This document shows, in pieces, positions 21,744-32,629 of a stretch of DNA of 64,000 nt. Source of the stretch: Streptomyces sp. NBC_00377 (GTDB lineage: Bacteria; Actinomycetota; Actinomycetes; Streptomycetales; Streptomycetaceae); the NCBI RefSeq assembly GCF_036075115.1, contig NZ_CP107958.1, forward strand, positions 1,798,001 to 1,862,000, given 5' to 3'. A program made the translations under genes and the position numbers. How positions within the stretch are numbered: position 1 is the first letter of the stretch; each line of letters opens with the position of its first letter. The notes under the pieces were generated by a model. The model worked only from the letters and a program-made list of their open reading frames with translations, did no database searches and was not told where the DNA came from.

Positions 21744-23567
21744 TCAGCCGGCGGCGAGCCGGCGGGTGAGGCTGCGGGCGCCGAGAGCGACCGCCGTGCC
21801 GACGCCGAGCACGAAGACGCCCACCAGCAGGAAGTAGACGGACAGCGGCAGCACCGCGGTGAGGCGGTAGAGCTGGCCGCCGACCACCACGCCGACCGCG
21901 CCGAACAGTCCGTTCACGGCCAGGAACCGGCTGGTGCTGCCGGGCGGGGCGACGGCCGCGGCGAGGGCCAGCCCGGCCGGGGCCAACGCGATCTCGCCGC
22001 ACGAGTAGAGCAGGTAGACCAGCACCAGCCAGTACGGACCGACGGGGCCGTCCTCGGCCAGCCGGGCGGCCACCGCCATCAGTACGAAGCTGGTACCGGC
22101 GGCGGCCAGCGCCCCCGCGAACTTCATGGGCGTCCCGACGCGTTGCCAGGCGCCCACCCGCAGACGGGCCAGGAACGGGGCGACGAGCAGCACGAACAGC
22201 GGATGCAGCGACTGGAACCAGCTGGCCGGGACCTCGAACCCGAGCAGCGCGCGGTCGGTGTGGCGATCGGCGAAGAGGCTCAGCGCCGAACCGCCCTGAG
22301 CGAAGATCATCCAGAAGGCCGCGGAAGCCGCCATCATGGCGGTGAAGGCCCCGAGCCGGGCGCGCGCCCCCTGCCCACCCGCGCCGGCGTACTCGTCGGC
22401 GTCCGCGCCGGGGTGTACGCGGGTCCCTGCCCCGGAGTGCGAGCCGGTGGCCGCGCCCGCGTACACGTCGGTGCCGGCGCCCGCGTACTCCTCGGTGCAC
22501 TCGCCGGTCCGGGTGCCGGTGCCGAGACCGGTTCCCGTCCGGGGGTGAACGTCGGTGCCCGTGTCGCTGTCCGCGCCGGGCTTCGTGCCGGGGCGCACAC
22601 CGGCCCTCGGGACGGTGTCCCCGGCGCGTGTCCGGCCGTCGGTGTCCTCGGCCCGGCGGCCGCTGCCGTCCTCGGCGGTGTCCCCGCGCCCGGTACCGGG
22701 CGCGGCACGCGGTGTCTCCGTCCGGCGGCGCAGCGCGCGCAGGTAGGCGAACGGCAGTCCGACCGTGGTCAGGCCCAGGACGGCGAGCACCCCGTTGACC
22801 GGGAGCGCGCCCAAGACCGCCAGGGGCGCCGCCACCGCGCCGAGCAGACCGAGGACGGCGCAGACCTTGCGGAGCACCGCCGCGAGTGCGGCGCGTCCGA
22901 CGGGACGGGGCGGGCGCACGCCCACCTCGCCGAAGGCGCGCATGCCGAGCGTGAACTGGAGGAGACCGGCCAGCATCCCGACGGCGGCGGCCGCGAAGCC
23001 GAGGTGCCAGGCGATCCGCTCCGCGAGCAGCCCGGTGACCACGGGTGCCACGAGCGCGCTCACCTGGATGCACACGTAGAACAGGGAGAAGGCGGCCTCG
23101 CGGCGGCCGGGCCCCTCGCCGCCGAGTTCGGCGACCATCGCGGCCATGGCCGGTTTGACCAGGCCGGTGCCCGCGACGACCAGCAGCAGACCGGGGTACA
23201 GCGAGCCCGCCCAGGGCGCCGCGAGCACCAGGTGCCCGCAGGCGATGAGCGACCCGCCGAGCAGCACCGCGCGGCGGGCGCCCAGCACCCGGTCGGCCAG
23301 CCACCCCCCGGGCAGCCCGGCCATGAAGCTCAGCGACATGTACGCCGCGAAGACGGCGGTGGCCGACTGGGGCGCCATGGCCATGCCGCCGCGTGCCTTC
23401 GACGCGGTCAGATACAGGACGAGGATCGCCGCCATCCCGAAGAAGCTGAAGCGCTCCCACAGGTCGACCGCGAGGAGTGTGCCGAACCCCCGGCGCCGGC
23501 CGGGGCCCGCGATCCGGGACCCGGCCGGCGCCGGCGGCGCCGTCAGCGATGTGTCCACCCGGCTCAC
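21744..23567 (-). CDS. POT/PTR2-family MFS transporter with a long repetitive cytoplasmic loop
   Basis: A 607-residue proton-coupled oligopeptide-transporter-like protein. It begins after a short leader with LLAVDLWERFSFFGMAAILVLYL, the family's ExxER-like helix-1 signature, and has about 14 helices. Between the N- and C-terminal halves (about residues 283-408) sits a ~125-residue low-complexity insert rich in Gly, Thr, Ala, Asp and Arg, with recurring GAGTDVYAGA / GAGTRVHPGA units. The GTG start overlaps the stop of the methyltransferase upstream (GTGA). It may export the cluster product or a peptide; family members normally import di- and tripeptides. It may be the left edge of the PKS cluster. 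Confidence 0.82.
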   Translation of the reverse strand: MSRVDTSLTAPPAPAGSRIAGPGRRRGFGTLLAVDLWERFSFFGMAAILVLYLTASKARGGMAMAPQSATAVFAAYMSLSFMAGLPGGWLADRVLGARRAVLLGGSLIACGHLVLAAPWAGSLYPGLLLVVAGTGLVKPAMAAMVAELGGEGPGRREAAFSLFYVCIQVSALVAPVVTGLLAERIAWHLGFAAAAVGMLAGLLQFTLGMRAFGEVGVRPPRPVGRAALAAVLRKVCAVLGLLGAVAAPLAVLGALPVNGVLAVLGLTTVGLPFAYLRALRRRTETPRAAPGTGRGDTAEDGSGRRAEDTDGRTRAGDTVPRAGVRPGTKPGADSDTGTDVHPRTGTGLGTGTRTGECTEEYAGAGTDVYAGAATGSHSGAGTRVHPGADADEYAGAGGQGARARLGAFTAMMAASAAFWMIFAQGGSALSLFADRHTDRALLGFEVPASWFQSLHPLFVLLVAPFLARLRVGAWQRVGTPMKFAGALAAAGTSFVLMAVAARLAEDGPVGPYWLVLVYLLYSCGEIALAPAGLALAAAVAPPGSTSRFLAVNGLFGAVGVVVGGQLYRLTAVLPLSVYFLLVGVFVLGVGTAVALGARSLTRRLAAG

Positions 23568-24382
23568 CCAGCCGGTTTGATCGCCACTCCGGCCAGCATG
23601 GCCAGCTCCGGGTCGGGGCGCTCCCCCGGCTCCGGGCGCCACAGCGGGGCGCGCACCACTCCGGGTGAGAGCAGGTCGAAGCCCTCGAAGAGTGCGTCGA
23701 CCTCCGCCCGGCTGCGCCAGATGACCTGGCTGACGGCGCCCCGGTACTGCTCGGCCGCCTCCGGAGCGGCCTGCGGGACCTCGTCGGCCCCGGCGTGCGA
23801 GACGACCAGCGCGCTGCCCGGCACCAGGGGCTCGGTGTACTGCCGGATCAGCTCGAGCGGGTCGTCGCCGTCCGGTACGAAGTGCAGGACGGCGGCGAGG
23901 ATCAGCGCCACCGGGCGGTCGAAGTCGATCAGCCGGCGGGTGTCCTCGGCATGGAGGATCTCCCGCGACTTGTACAGGTCGCCCTGGAACACCGCGGCGC
24001 GGGGCTCGTCCGCGAGCAGGGCACGGCCGTGCGCGACCGCCACCGGGTCGATGTCGACGTACACCACCGTGCTGTCCGGGTGGGCGCCGAGCGCGACGTC
24101 GTGGACGTTGCCCTCGGCGGGGATGCCGGAGCCGATGTCCAGGAACTGGCGTATGCCGAGCGCCGACAGCTCGCGTACCGAGCGGCGCAGGAAGGCGCGG
24201 TTGGCCCGGAGGGTGGAGACGATGTCGGGGTTGCCGGCCGAGACCCGCTGGGCGAGTTCACGGTCGACGGGGAAGTTGTGGGTGCCGCCGATCCAGTAGT
24301 CGTACACCCGGGCGATGCTCGGGGTGTCGATGTCCACTTCCGGCGGCGCCCAGCTGGGACGTTCGGTGTCCAGACGTTCCAC
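23564..24382 (-). CDS. S-adenosyl methyltransferase of the PF04672 type
   Basis: A 272-residue protein of the actinobacterial SAM-dependent methyltransferase family PF04672. Typical sequence is seen: SIARVYDYWIGGTHNFPVDR near the start, RRSVRELSALGIRQFLDIGSG (SAM site), VYVDIDPVAVAHGRALLAD and RPVALILAAVLHFVPD. The family is abundant in Streptomyces, often near regulators or secondary-metabolite genes, with mostly unknown substrates. Its stop overlaps the transporter start. Whether it methylates the polyketide is not known. Confidence 0.88.
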   Translation of the reverse strand: MERLDTERPSWAPPEVDIDTPSIARVYDYWIGGTHNFPVDRELAQRVSAGNPDIVSTLRANRAFLRRSVRELSALGIRQFLDIGSGIPAEGNVHDVALGAHPDSTVVYVDIDPVAVAHGRALLADEPRAAVFQGDLYKSREILHAEDTRRLIDFDRPVALILAAVLHFVPDGDDPLELIRQYTEPLVPGSALVVSHAGADEVPQAAPEAAEQYRGAVSQVIWRSRAEVDALFEGFDLLSPGVVRAPLWRPEPGERPDPELAMLAGVAIKPAG

Positions 24383-24485
24383 GTGTCTCTCCTGAGGTCT
24401 CGGGTGGCGGGTCGGGGCGGGCGGCGGCGCGCCCCGGGTCGGGACTGTCCCGGCGGTGTCGCCGGGGGCGGCGGGAGCGGCGGTC

Positions 24486-25757
24486 TCAGGCGGTGGCCCG
24501 GCCGGTGACCACCGGGAGCCGTTCCAGACCGCGCATCATCAGGCTGCTGCGCCAGCGCAGTTCGGTGGAGTCCACGGCGAGCCGCAGCCCGGGGAAGCGG
24601 GCGAACAGCCGGCTGAGGACGAGCTGTCCTTCGAGACGGGCGAGCGGGGCGCCCAGGCAGTGGTGGATGCCGTGTCCGAAGGCGACCGAGGCGCTGTGGG
24701 TACGGGTGATGTCGAGCCGGTCGGGGTCGGGGTAGCGGGCCGGGTCGCGGCCCGCCGCGCTCAGTGAGATCGTCACGAACTCGCCCTCGGGGATGACCAC
24801 CGAACCGACCTCGACCGGCTCGGTGGTGAAGCGCCAGGTGGCGTTGGTGACGGGCCCGTCGTAGCGCAGGAACTCCTCGACGGCCGCGGGCCACAGCGAG
24901 GGGTCGGCGTCGAGCTGCTTGCGTACCTCCGGGTGGCCGAGCAGCGCGAGCGTGCCGTTGCCGATGAGGTTGACCGTCGTCTCGTGGCCGGCGACCAGCA
25001 GCAGGAACGCCATGGAGATCAGCTCGTCGGCGGACAGCTGCTCGCCCTGGTCGCCCGCGTGGACGAGATCGCTCAGCAGGTCGTCGGCGGGCTCGGCGCG
25101 CTTGGCGTCGATCAGCGCCCGCAGGTAGGCGATCATCTCGACGCTGGCGTCCCGTACCTCCTCGGTGCCCGCGCCGGAGACGAGCAGGTTGGACCAGGTG
25201 CGGAAGTTCGCCCGGTCGTCCGGCGGCACGCCGAGCAGCCAGCAGATGACCGTGAACGGTACCGGGAACGCCAGCTCCTCCATCAGGTCCAGCGGCTCGC
25301 TCCCGGCCGCGACGCCGTCCAGGAGTTCGTCGGTGAGTTCTACGATCCTCGGCCGCAGCGATTCCACCCGGCGGGCGGTGAACGCCCGCCCCACCAGGCG
25401 CCGCAGCCGGGTGTGGTCGGGCGGATCGCTGTCGAGCATGTGCACGCTGAGGACGTGGGGGAACTGGCTGCGTTCCCCCGACTCGGCGAGGAACGCCCGC
25501 TGTTTCTCCGGGTCGGCGAAGTTGCGGGGGATGAGGTCCTTGCCCACCCGCATGTCCTTGCTGAGGCGGGGGTCGGCGAGCAGCGCCCTGGCGTGCTCGT
25601 ACCCGGTGACCAGCCAGGTGCGCAGACCGTTCGGGGTGATCACGGCGACGGCCGGGGCCTGTCGGCGCAGTTCCGCCAGCGCGTGGTGCGGGTCCTGGTG
25701 GAAGGCCGGGGTGAACAGCTCGGCCGGCGGCGGGGCCGGACGCTGCGAGGTGGTCAT
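24486..25757 (-). CDS. Cytochrome P450 monooxygenase (PKS cluster)
   Basis: A 423-residue P450. Visible: the I-helix LLVAGHETTVNLIGNG, the ExxR/EEF region AVEEFLRYDGPV, and the heme-thiolate loop FGHGIHHCLGAPLARLEG. The start ATG has a GGAG site and overlaps the stop of the ABM gene (ATGA), so it is translated with the PKS operon. It likely hydroxylates the polyketide or forms an ether or methylenedioxy bridge; the reaction is inferred from context only. No ferredoxin gene is adjacent, but one lies at 55.9 kb. Confidence 0.93.
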   Translation of the reverse strand: MTTSQRPAPPPAELFTPAFHQDPHHALAELRRQAPAVAVITPNGLRTWLVTGYEHARALLADPRLSKDMRVGKDLIPRNFADPEKQRAFLAESGERSQFPHVLSVHMLDSDPPDHTRLRRLVGRAFTARRVESLRPRIVELTDELLDGVAAGSEPLDLMEELAFPVPFTVICWLLGVPPDDRANFRTWSNLLVSGAGTEEVRDASVEMIAYLRALIDAKRAEPADDLLSDLVHAGDQGEQLSADELISMAFLLLVAGHETTVNLIGNGTLALLGHPEVRKQLDADPSLWPAAVEEFLRYDGPVTNATWRFTTEPVEVGSVVIPEGEFVTISLSAAGRDPARYPDPDRLDITRTHSASVAFGHGIHHCLGAPLARLEGQLVLSRLFARFPGLRLAVDSTELRWRSSLMMRGLERLPVVTGRATA

Positions 25758-26101
25758 CCTCGGGCTCCTTCGGCGGCGGGCACCGGGTGCCCGCCCTCGT
25801 AGTGGGCGACTTCGCGGTAGATCTCGAACGGCCGGTCGCGTTCCAGGTCGCGGAACGGCCGCAGCGGCGCGGTCTGCTCCTTGTGGGCCTCGCCGCGCTC
25901 CCAGGACTCGAATGCCTCCCAGTCGCTCCACCGGCTCACCACGACCAGCGCGCGCGGGTCGCCGACCGAGTGCAGCAGCCGGTTGCCGAGGAGGCCGGGC
26001 GTGCCCGCCATCCGCCGGCTGGCCTCGTGGTAGGCGCGCTCCACCTGCGGTGCGTCGTCGCTGAGGTGGTGCAGCACCACCTCGACGGGGGCGGCGGTCA
26101 C
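25754..26101 (-). CDS. Antibiotic biosynthesis monooxygenase (ABM) domain protein 1
   Basis: A 115-residue protein of the cofactor-free ABM fold (ferredoxin-like). Key stretch: GLLGNRLLHSVGDPRALVVV, then SRWSDWEAFESWERGEAHKE and EIYREVAHYEGG. In aromatic PKS clusters such proteins (ActVA-Orf6, TcmH, PdmH/I types) oxidise anthrone-like carbons to quinones with O2. The GTG start overlaps the stop of the second ABM gene (GTGA), so these two are a coupled pair. Confidence 0.82.
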   Translation of the reverse strand: MTAAPVEVVLHHLSDDAPQVERAYHEASRRMAGTPGLLGNRLLHSVGDPRALVVVSRWSDWEAFESWERGEAHKEQTAPLRPFRDLERDRPFEIYREVAHYEGGHPVPAAEGARG

Positions 26102-26424
26102 CGGGCCGCTCCGGCGGCGCCGCTGAGGGCGGCCACGACGTGCATCGTCGTCATGGAGCCGCCGGTGCGGTACGGGTGCAGTTTGCGGCGGTGCTGTACA
26201 TGGCTCTCGCCGGTCTCGAACTCGCGGAACAGCGGCTCGCTCACCCAGTCGCTGACGATGTAGTAGATACCGTTCTCCTCGGCGCTGCGGGACAGCCACT
26301 GGCCGAGGTTGGCCGGGTGGCCGGTGACCGAGTCGCCGACCTCCTGCCAGACCTTCTCGAACTCCGCCTCCACGCCGGGCTTGATCTCCATGCGGAGCAT
26401 GACGCGGAAGACCTCGCCGGCCAT
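26098..26424 (-). CDS. Antibiotic biosynthesis monooxygenase (ABM) domain protein 2
   Basis: A 108-residue ABM-fold protein: FRVMLRMEIKPGVEAEFEKV near the start, then YYIVSDWVSEPLFREFETGE with the Trp typical of the family, and HVQHRRKLHPYRTGGSM. It probably acts on the nascent polycycle beside ABM 1; paired ABM proteins occur in pentangular polyphenol clusters such as pradimicin. A GGAGG site 8 bases before the ATG supports this start. Confidence 0.8.
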   Translation of the reverse strand: MAGEVFRVMLRMEIKPGVEAEFEKVWQEVGDSVTGHPANLGQWLSRSAEENGIYYIVSDWVSEPLFREFETGESHVQHRRKLHPYRTGGSMTTMHVVAALSGAAGAAR

Positions 26425-26425
26425 G

Positions 26426-27175
26426 TCAGATACCTCCGTCGACGTTGAGCGTCTCGCCGGTGATGTAGGCGGAGTGGTCGCTGAGCAGGAAGAGGACGGG
26501 GCCGGCCAGCTCGTCGACGGTGCCGAGCCGGGCGAGCGCCGTCTTCTGGGCGTAGGTGGCGCGCAGGCCGGCGGCACGCTCGGCGGGCATGGCGTCGAAG
26601 GCCTCGGTCTCGATGACGCCGGGTGCGACAACGTTCACCCGGACCCCCCGGGGGCCGAGCTCCTTGGCGAGGGAGCGGGTCAGGCCCGTCATCGCCGCCT
26701 TGGCGGCGGTGTAGTGGGCGCGCAGTGGGATGCCCGCGGCGGCGCCGCGCGAGCCGATGTTGACGACCGACGAGCCGGCGCCGAGCAGCGGCAGCGCCTG
26801 CTGGATGATCCGGTAGGCGGCGGTGAGGTTGGTGTCGATGATCCTGGACCACTCCTCGGCGGGCAGTTCGCCGAACGGGATGTGGCTGATCACACCGGCG
26901 TTGTTGACGACGCCGTGGAGTTGTCCGAAGCGGTCCTTGGCCTCCTGGACCAGCCGGTCGACCTCGGCGATCTCACCGACGTCGGCGCGCACCACGTGGT
27001 GGTCGCCGGCGGTCTCCTTCAGGGCCGCGGTCAGGGTGTCGACGGCCTCGCTCTCCTGCCGGTAGCAGGTGAGGACGTCGGCGCCCGCGCGGGCGGCGGC
27101 GAGTACGACGCCGCGTCCGATGCCCCTGGTCCCGCCGGTGACGAGCAGCTTCTTGCCGTGCAGTGCGAATTCCAC
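26426..27175 (-). CDS. Ketoreductase (SDR family)
   Basis: A 249-residue short-chain reductase. It has the NADPH motif [10 protein letters not shown], the NNAG motif, the catalytic Ser in VNIGSRG and Tyr/Lys in HYTAAKAAM, and ends with YITGETLNVDGG. In type II PKS clusters such enzymes reduce a keto group of the poly-beta-keto chain or a later ring. It is clearly a relative of the KR domain fused to the upstream cyclase; the [10 protein letters not shown] and [14 protein letters not shown] blocks are shared. The GTG at 27175 has a GGAGGG site; the ATG one codon beyond the upstream stop is less likely. Confidence 0.9.
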   Translation of the reverse strand: MEFALHGKKLLVTGGTRGIGRGVVLAAARAGADVLTCYRQESEAVDTLTAALKETAGDHHVVRADVGEIAEVDRLVQEAKDRFGQLHGVVNNAGVISHIPFGELPAEEWSRIIDTNLTAAYRIIQQALPLLGAGSSVVNIGSRGAAAGIPLRAHYTAAKAAMTGLTRSLAKELGPRGVRVNVVAPGVIETEAFDAMPAERAAGLRATYAQKTALARLGTVDELAGPVLFLLSDHSAYITGETLNVDGGI

Positions 27176-27204
27176 TGGGTGTCCCTCCGTGGCTGGGCTG
27201 CGGG

Positions 27205-28732
<1,528 letters not shown>

Positions 28733-28781
28733 CGGCCGGGACCGGGCGGGGCCTGGCCCCGGGACGGGCGCGGGTCCGCGG

Positions 28782-30119
28782 TCATCCGCCGAGCGGGCTC
28801 CGGTCGGCGGCGCCCACCACCAGCGCGGAGGTGAATCCGCCGTGTCCGCGGGCCAGGACCAGGGCGGTGCGCGGATCGGTCTGGCGAGGGCGGTCCAGGA
28901 CGAGGTCGATCTCGCAGCCGTCGGCGGTGCGCCCGAGGCCCGCGGTGTGCGGGACGACGCCGGCGCGCAGGGCGAGCAGCGCGGTCGCCACGTCCAGCGC
29001 GGCTCCGCCCGCGTACATGCGTCCGGTGAGCGTCTTCGGCGCGGTCACCGCGACCCCGCCGGCGCCGAAGACCTCGGTGATCGCCCGGGCCTCGGCGAGG
29101 TCCTCGGCGGGCACCCCGGAGGCGTCCGCGAAGACCGCGTCGATCTCGCCGGGGGCGAGCCGGGCGTCGGCGAGTGCCCGCCGGATGACGCTCACGAGCA
29201 CGGCGGGGCGCCCTGCGCGGACGGGCCCGGAGCCTCGCGAGGTGTCCCCCGCCTCCGACGGCGGCTCCCCGGCCGCCTCCCCGGCCCGCGCGGGTGCGCC
29301 CGGATCGAAGCCGGCCGCGTAGCCGAGCAGTTCGCCGTAGGCCGGGACACCGCGCTCGCGCGCCGACTCGGCGCTCTCCACGACGAGCATGGCGCCGCCC
29401 TCACCGGGCACGAAGCCGGACGCGGCGGCGTCGAAGGGCAGATAGGCGCGGGCCGGGTCGTCCTCGGTCGACAGCTTGCCCGAGGACAGCTGGGCGACCA
29501 GCCCGTACGGGCAGAGGGAGGCGTCGGTGCCGCCGCTGAGGACCAGCCGCGAGCCGCTGTTGAGCAGCCGGCGGGACTGGCCGAGGGCGTCGAGGCCGCC
29601 CGCCTGCTCGCAGCAGATCACCCCGCAGGGACCGCGCATGCCGTGCCGGATGGAGACCTGGCCGGTGGTGGCCGCGTAGAACCAGGCGATCGACTGGTAG
29701 GCGCCCACCCAGGAGGAACCCTGCCGGTAGAGGTTCTCCATCTCGTGCTGACCGAACTCGGTGCCGCCGGAGGAGGCGGCCGTGACCACCGCCATCTCGT
29801 ACTCGGGCAGGGTCGCCGGGTCGGCCTCCGCGTCGGCCAGGGCCGCCTGGGCGGCGGCCAGGGCGAAGTGCGTGAAACGGTCGGTCTGCGGGACCAGCCG
29901 TCCGGGAACCTGCTCGTCGGCCCGGAAGCCCGGCACCTCGCCCGCGATCCGGACGGGGTAGCCGGTGGGGTCGAAGCGGGTGATCCGGCCCAGCCCGCTC
30001 TTGCCGGCGAGGACCGACTCCCAGTGCCGCGTGGCGCCGATGCCGGTCGGCGCGACCACACCCAGCCCGGTGACCACGGCCCGCCTCGGGCTGCCCGGGC
30101 GTATACCGGAGGCGCTCAT
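28782..30119 (-). CDS. Ketosynthase beta subunit (chain length factor)
   Basis: A 445-residue KS-beta. It has the KS fold but the active-site Cys is replaced by Gln: Gln172 in [13 protein letters not shown], the diagnostic change of chain length factors, where Gln lets the subunit act in decarboxylation and sets chain length with KS-alpha. Further family sequence: [24 protein letters not shown], and ending [11 protein letters not shown]. An insertion of about 30 hydrophilic residues (276-305, Gly/Ala/Pro/Glu-rich) interrupts the usual loop after GYAAGFDPG. Its ATG overlaps the KS-alpha stop (ATGA), as is classical. Confidence 0.96.
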   Translation of the reverse strand: MSASGIRPGSPRRAVVTGLGVVAPTGIGATRHWESVLAGKSGLGRITRFDPTGYPVRIAGEVPGFRADEQVPGRLVPQTDRFTHFALAAAQAALADAEADPATLPEYEMAVVTAASSGGTEFGQHEMENLYRQGSSWVGAYQSIAWFYAATTGQVSIRHGMRGPCGVICCEQAGGLDALGQSRRLLNSGSRLVLSGGTDASLCPYGLVAQLSSGKLSTEDDPARAYLPFDAAASGFVPGEGGAMLVVESAESARERGVPAYGELLGYAAGFDPGAPARAGEAAGEPPSEAGDTSRGSGPVRAGRPAVLVSVIRRALADARLAPGEIDAVFADASGVPAEDLAEARAITEVFGAGGVAVTAPKTLTGRMYAGGAALDVATALLALRAGVVPHTAGLGRTADGCEIDLVLDRPRQTDPRTALVLARGHGGFTSALVVGAADRSPLGG

Positions 30120-31462
30120 GCCGCCTTCTTCCTGGCGGGCGCACCGGATCGGGCCGGCCGGGAGGCCGTCGTGGTCCGGCGGGGGCCGGACCTCGCCTCC
30201 GTGGGCAGGCCCAGCACCATCGCCGTCTGAAAGCCGCCGAAGCCGCTGCCGACGCTGAGCACGTGGTCCATCCGGTGTTCACGGGCCGTCACCGGTACGT
30301 AGTCGAGGTCGCACTCGGGGTCGGAGACGGACAGGTTCGCGGTGGGCGGGACGACCTGGTGGCGCAGGGCGAGCGCGCAGGCGGCGATCTCCAGCGAGCC
30401 GATCGCGCCGAGCGAGTGGCCGATCATCGACTTGATGGAGCTGACGGGCACCTCGTGGGCGCGCTGCCCGAGGCTGCGCTTGAACGCCGCCGTCTCGTGC
30501 CGGTCGTTCTGCTTGGTGCCGGAGCCGTGCGCGTTGATGTAGTCGATCTCCCCCGGGTCGATCCGGGCCCGGTCGAGGGCGACCCTGATGGCCTCGGCCA
30601 TCTCGCGGCCGTCGGGCTTGAGTCCGGTCATGTGGAAGGCGTTGCTGCGTCCGGCGAAGCCGAGGATCTCGGCGTAGACGCGGGCGCCGCGGCGCCGCGC
30701 GGACTCGGCCTCTTCGATCACCAGCACCGCCGAGCCCTCACCGAGGACGAAACCGTCGCGCCGCCCGTCGAAGGGGCGCGAGGCGTGCTCGGGATCGTCG
30801 TTGTTGGCTGTGGTGGCCTTGATGGCGTCGAAGCAGGCGGAGGTGATCGGGGACAGGGGCGCGTCGGTCGCCCCGGCCAGCACGGCGTCGACGCTGCCCT
30901 CCTCGATCAGCTGGACCCCGTGCCCGATGGCGTCGAGGCCCGAGGTGCAGCCGGTGGAGATCAGCGCGACCGGGCCCTCCGCGCCGGCCTGCCGGGCCAC
31001 CTCGACGGCGAGGGTGCTGGGCACCATGTGGCCGTACAGGTGGGGCACGCCGTAGCTGTGGTCGACGAGCCAGTGCCGGCCCGCGTCGGAGAGCACCGCG
31101 TACTCCTCCTCCAGGCCCATCGTGCAGCCGACGGCGCTGCCGATGCTCACCCCGACCCGGCCCGGGTCGGTGCCCGGCAGGTCGAGGCCGCTGTCCTCGA
31201 CCGCCTCACGGGCGGCGACGACCGCGAACTGGCCCGCACGGTCCATACGGCGGACCTCCTGGGGGGTGAGCCCCGCGGCGATCGGGTCGAAGTCGCACTC
31301 GGCGGCCACCCGGGAACGGAACCCGGAGGAGTCGAACAGACTGATCCGGCGGGTGGCGGTGCGTCCGGCCGTGAGCAGGTCCCAGTAGGCGTCGCGGCCG
31401 TGGCCGCCGGGGGCGACGGCGCCCACTCCGGTGATGACGGCGCGGCGTTGCGGTCCGCTCAT
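30116..31462 (-). CDS. Ketosynthase alpha subunit
   Basis: A 448-residue beta-ketoacyl synthase that extends the polyketide with malonyl-ACP. The catalytic Cys172 is in [14 protein letters not shown], and the His residues in [14 protein letters not shown] and [12 protein letters not shown]. It is coupled by overlaps to the cupin gene upstream and KS-beta downstream. No dedicated starter-unit genes (KSIII, acyltransferase) lie near, which suggests an acetate/malonate starter; the chain length cannot be read directly. Confidence 0.97.
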   Translation of the reverse strand: MSGPQRRAVITGVGAVAPGGHGRDAYWDLLTAGRTATRRISLFDSSGFRSRVAAECDFDPIAAGLTPQEVRRMDRAGQFAVVAAREAVEDSGLDLPGTDPGRVGVSIGSAVGCTMGLEEEYAVLSDAGRHWLVDHSYGVPHLYGHMVPSTLAVEVARQAGAEGPVALISTGCTSGLDAIGHGVQLIEEGSVDAVLAGATDAPLSPITSACFDAIKATTANNDDPEHASRPFDGRRDGFVLGEGSAVLVIEEAESARRRGARVYAEILGFAGRSNAFHMTGLKPDGREMAEAIRVALDRARIDPGEIDYINAHGSGTKQNDRHETAAFKRSLGQRAHEVPVSSIKSMIGHSLGAIGSLEIAACALALRHQVVPPTANLSVSDPECDLDYVPVTAREHRMDHVLSVGSGFGGFQTAMVLGLPTEARSGPRRTTTASRPARSGAPARKKAA

Positions 31463-31887
31463 CGGGCCTCTCCGACGTCCGGGTTGCCCGCGGCCGCGTC
31501 GAGCGGCTGCTCCGTGTCGACATGGCCGAGCTCGGGGCGCGGGGCCAGCGGCGAGAGGTGGAAGACCACCTGCGCGGGCACGGTGCCGGTGTTCACCAGG
31601 CGGTGGCGCACCCCGATGGGCACCAACAGGGCGTCTCCAGGACCGAGTTCGACGGGGACGCCGTCCAGGGTCATCTCCAGCCGGCCCTGGACCACGTGCA
31701 GGAACTCCTCGGAGTACGGGTGGAGGTGCTCGGTGACGTACTCACCGGGCGCCAGCCGTAGGGTTCCGCCGAATCCGGAGGTGCAGCCCACCGTCTTCGG
31801 GCTGAGTGTGACCCGGATGTCGCCACCGCGCTTGGTGTTGGCGGCGACCTCTTCCACGTGCACCTTGGGGGTCGTGGGGGCGCTCAT
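31459..31887 (-). CDS. Cupin polyketide cyclase (TcmJ-like)
   Basis: A 142-residue single-domain cupin: [39 protein letters not shown], then [14 protein letters not shown]. The conserved metal-binding His/Glu set is present (HLHPYSEEF ... RHR). Cupins of this type sit beside KS-alpha in TcmJ, WhiE-ORFII and other pentangular-type clusters, where they help correct ring closure. Overlapping start and stop codons tie it to both neighbours. Confidence 0.88.
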   Translation of the reverse strand: MSAPTTPKVHVEEVAANTKRGGDIRVTLSPKTVGCTSGFGGTLRLAPGEYVTEHLHPYSEEFLHVVQGRLEMTLDGVPVELGPGDALLVPIGVRHRLVNTGTVPAQVVFHLSPLAPRPELGHVDTEQPLDAAAGNPDVGEAR

Positions 31888-32255
31888 CGGTCACCGCCGA
31901 GGTTCGCGGCGGTCGGCACGGTGACGGCGGGGCCCTGCTGAGGGGTCCAGGAGTAGAAGGGCACGGCCATGGCGTCCTTCGGCTCCTGCCAGTTCGGGTC
32001 GTAGGGCGAGATGAACTCGCCGAGGCGGGTGTTGATCTCGTTGTAGAGGGGGTGGCTGCGCGCCTTGTACAGGTTCGGCGCGATGTCCTGCTCCGCCTCC
32101 ACCAGGTGGAAGTAGAGGTTGTGGAAGGCGAAGAGCGTCCGCCTCGACACCCCGACCAGGTGAGGGAGTTCGGTGCTGTCGGAGTCGGCGAAGACCTGCG
32201 CGACGCCCTCGGCGTCGGCGAGGTCCATCCTCGCCACGATCAGCGTTCGGTGCAC
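31884..32255 (-). CDS. TcmI-type polyketide cyclase
   Basis: A 123-residue protein of the TcmI family (dimeric alpha/beta barrel). Seen: HRTLIVARMD, FADSDSTELPHLVGVSRRTL, NLYFHLVEAEQDIAPNLY and FISPYDPNWQEPKDAMAVPF. TcmI closes a late ring in tetracenomycin biosynthesis; homologues in pentangular clusters close the last rings. The GTG at 32255 with a GGGAGG site is the start: the longer open frame upstream is in noncoding DNA. It is the first gene of the PKS operon, directly behind a SARP-type promoter. Confidence 0.92.
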   Translation of the reverse strand: MHRTLIVARMDLADAEGVAQVFADSDSTELPHLVGVSRRTLFAFHNLYFHLVEAEQDIAPNLYKARSHPLYNEINTRLGEFISPYDPNWQEPKDAMAVPFYSWTPQQGPAVTVPTAANLGGDR

Positions 32256-32287
32256 GTTGTCCTCCCGGGCTTGTCGCTGGTGGGGCC

Positions 32288-32319
32288 ACCCTGTTGGGCA
32301 CGGGTCGAGCCCGTCTCGA
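32288..32319 (-). promoter_or_regulatory. Candidate SARP operator and -10 element of the PKS operon
   Basis: On the minus strand: heptamer TCGAGAC, 4 bases, heptamer TCGACCC (11-base period), then exactly 8 bases (GTGCCCAA) and CAGGGT. Known SARP sites have heptameric direct repeats 11 bases apart, with the last one 8 bases from the -10 box. The GTG of the TcmI-like gene is 32 bases further. The same layout recurs at 38-39, 55.8 and 57.4 kb. Confidence 0.7.
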
Positions 32320-32533
32320 AGCCCCCTGGAGAACCACTGACGCCCGCCGCTCGTCCACGCCGCCACCGGTACCGCCGCCGCCTCCGCCAGACCCCGGACA
32401 CGGGGGCCGCCGGCCGGCCGCCACGGACTCGGGGCCCGCCGGAGCGGGGCGGCCACCACCGGACGCGGAGCCGGGCGAGGGGCCCCGGGCAGAAGACCGT
32501 CAGGAGCCGGAGCCGCGAGGTCCGGAGCCGCAG

Positions 32534-32629
32534 CCGACCGGCGCACGAGCCGACAGACACGCAAGCCGACCGGCGCACGAGCCGACAGACACGCAAACAG
32601 CCGGGGCGCGAGCCGACAGACGCGCAAGC
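32534..32629. repeat. Three 32-base tandem repeats in the gap between PKS operon and SARP gene
   Basis: Copies start at 32534, 32566 and 32598; the first two are nearly identical (ccgaccggcgcacgagccga, then cagacacgcaag), the third is diverged. They lie in the 1.5-kb region 32256-33778 for which I can support no gene on either strand: open frames there are mutually overlapping, Arg/Pro-rich and match nothing I recognise. Confidence 0.75.
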
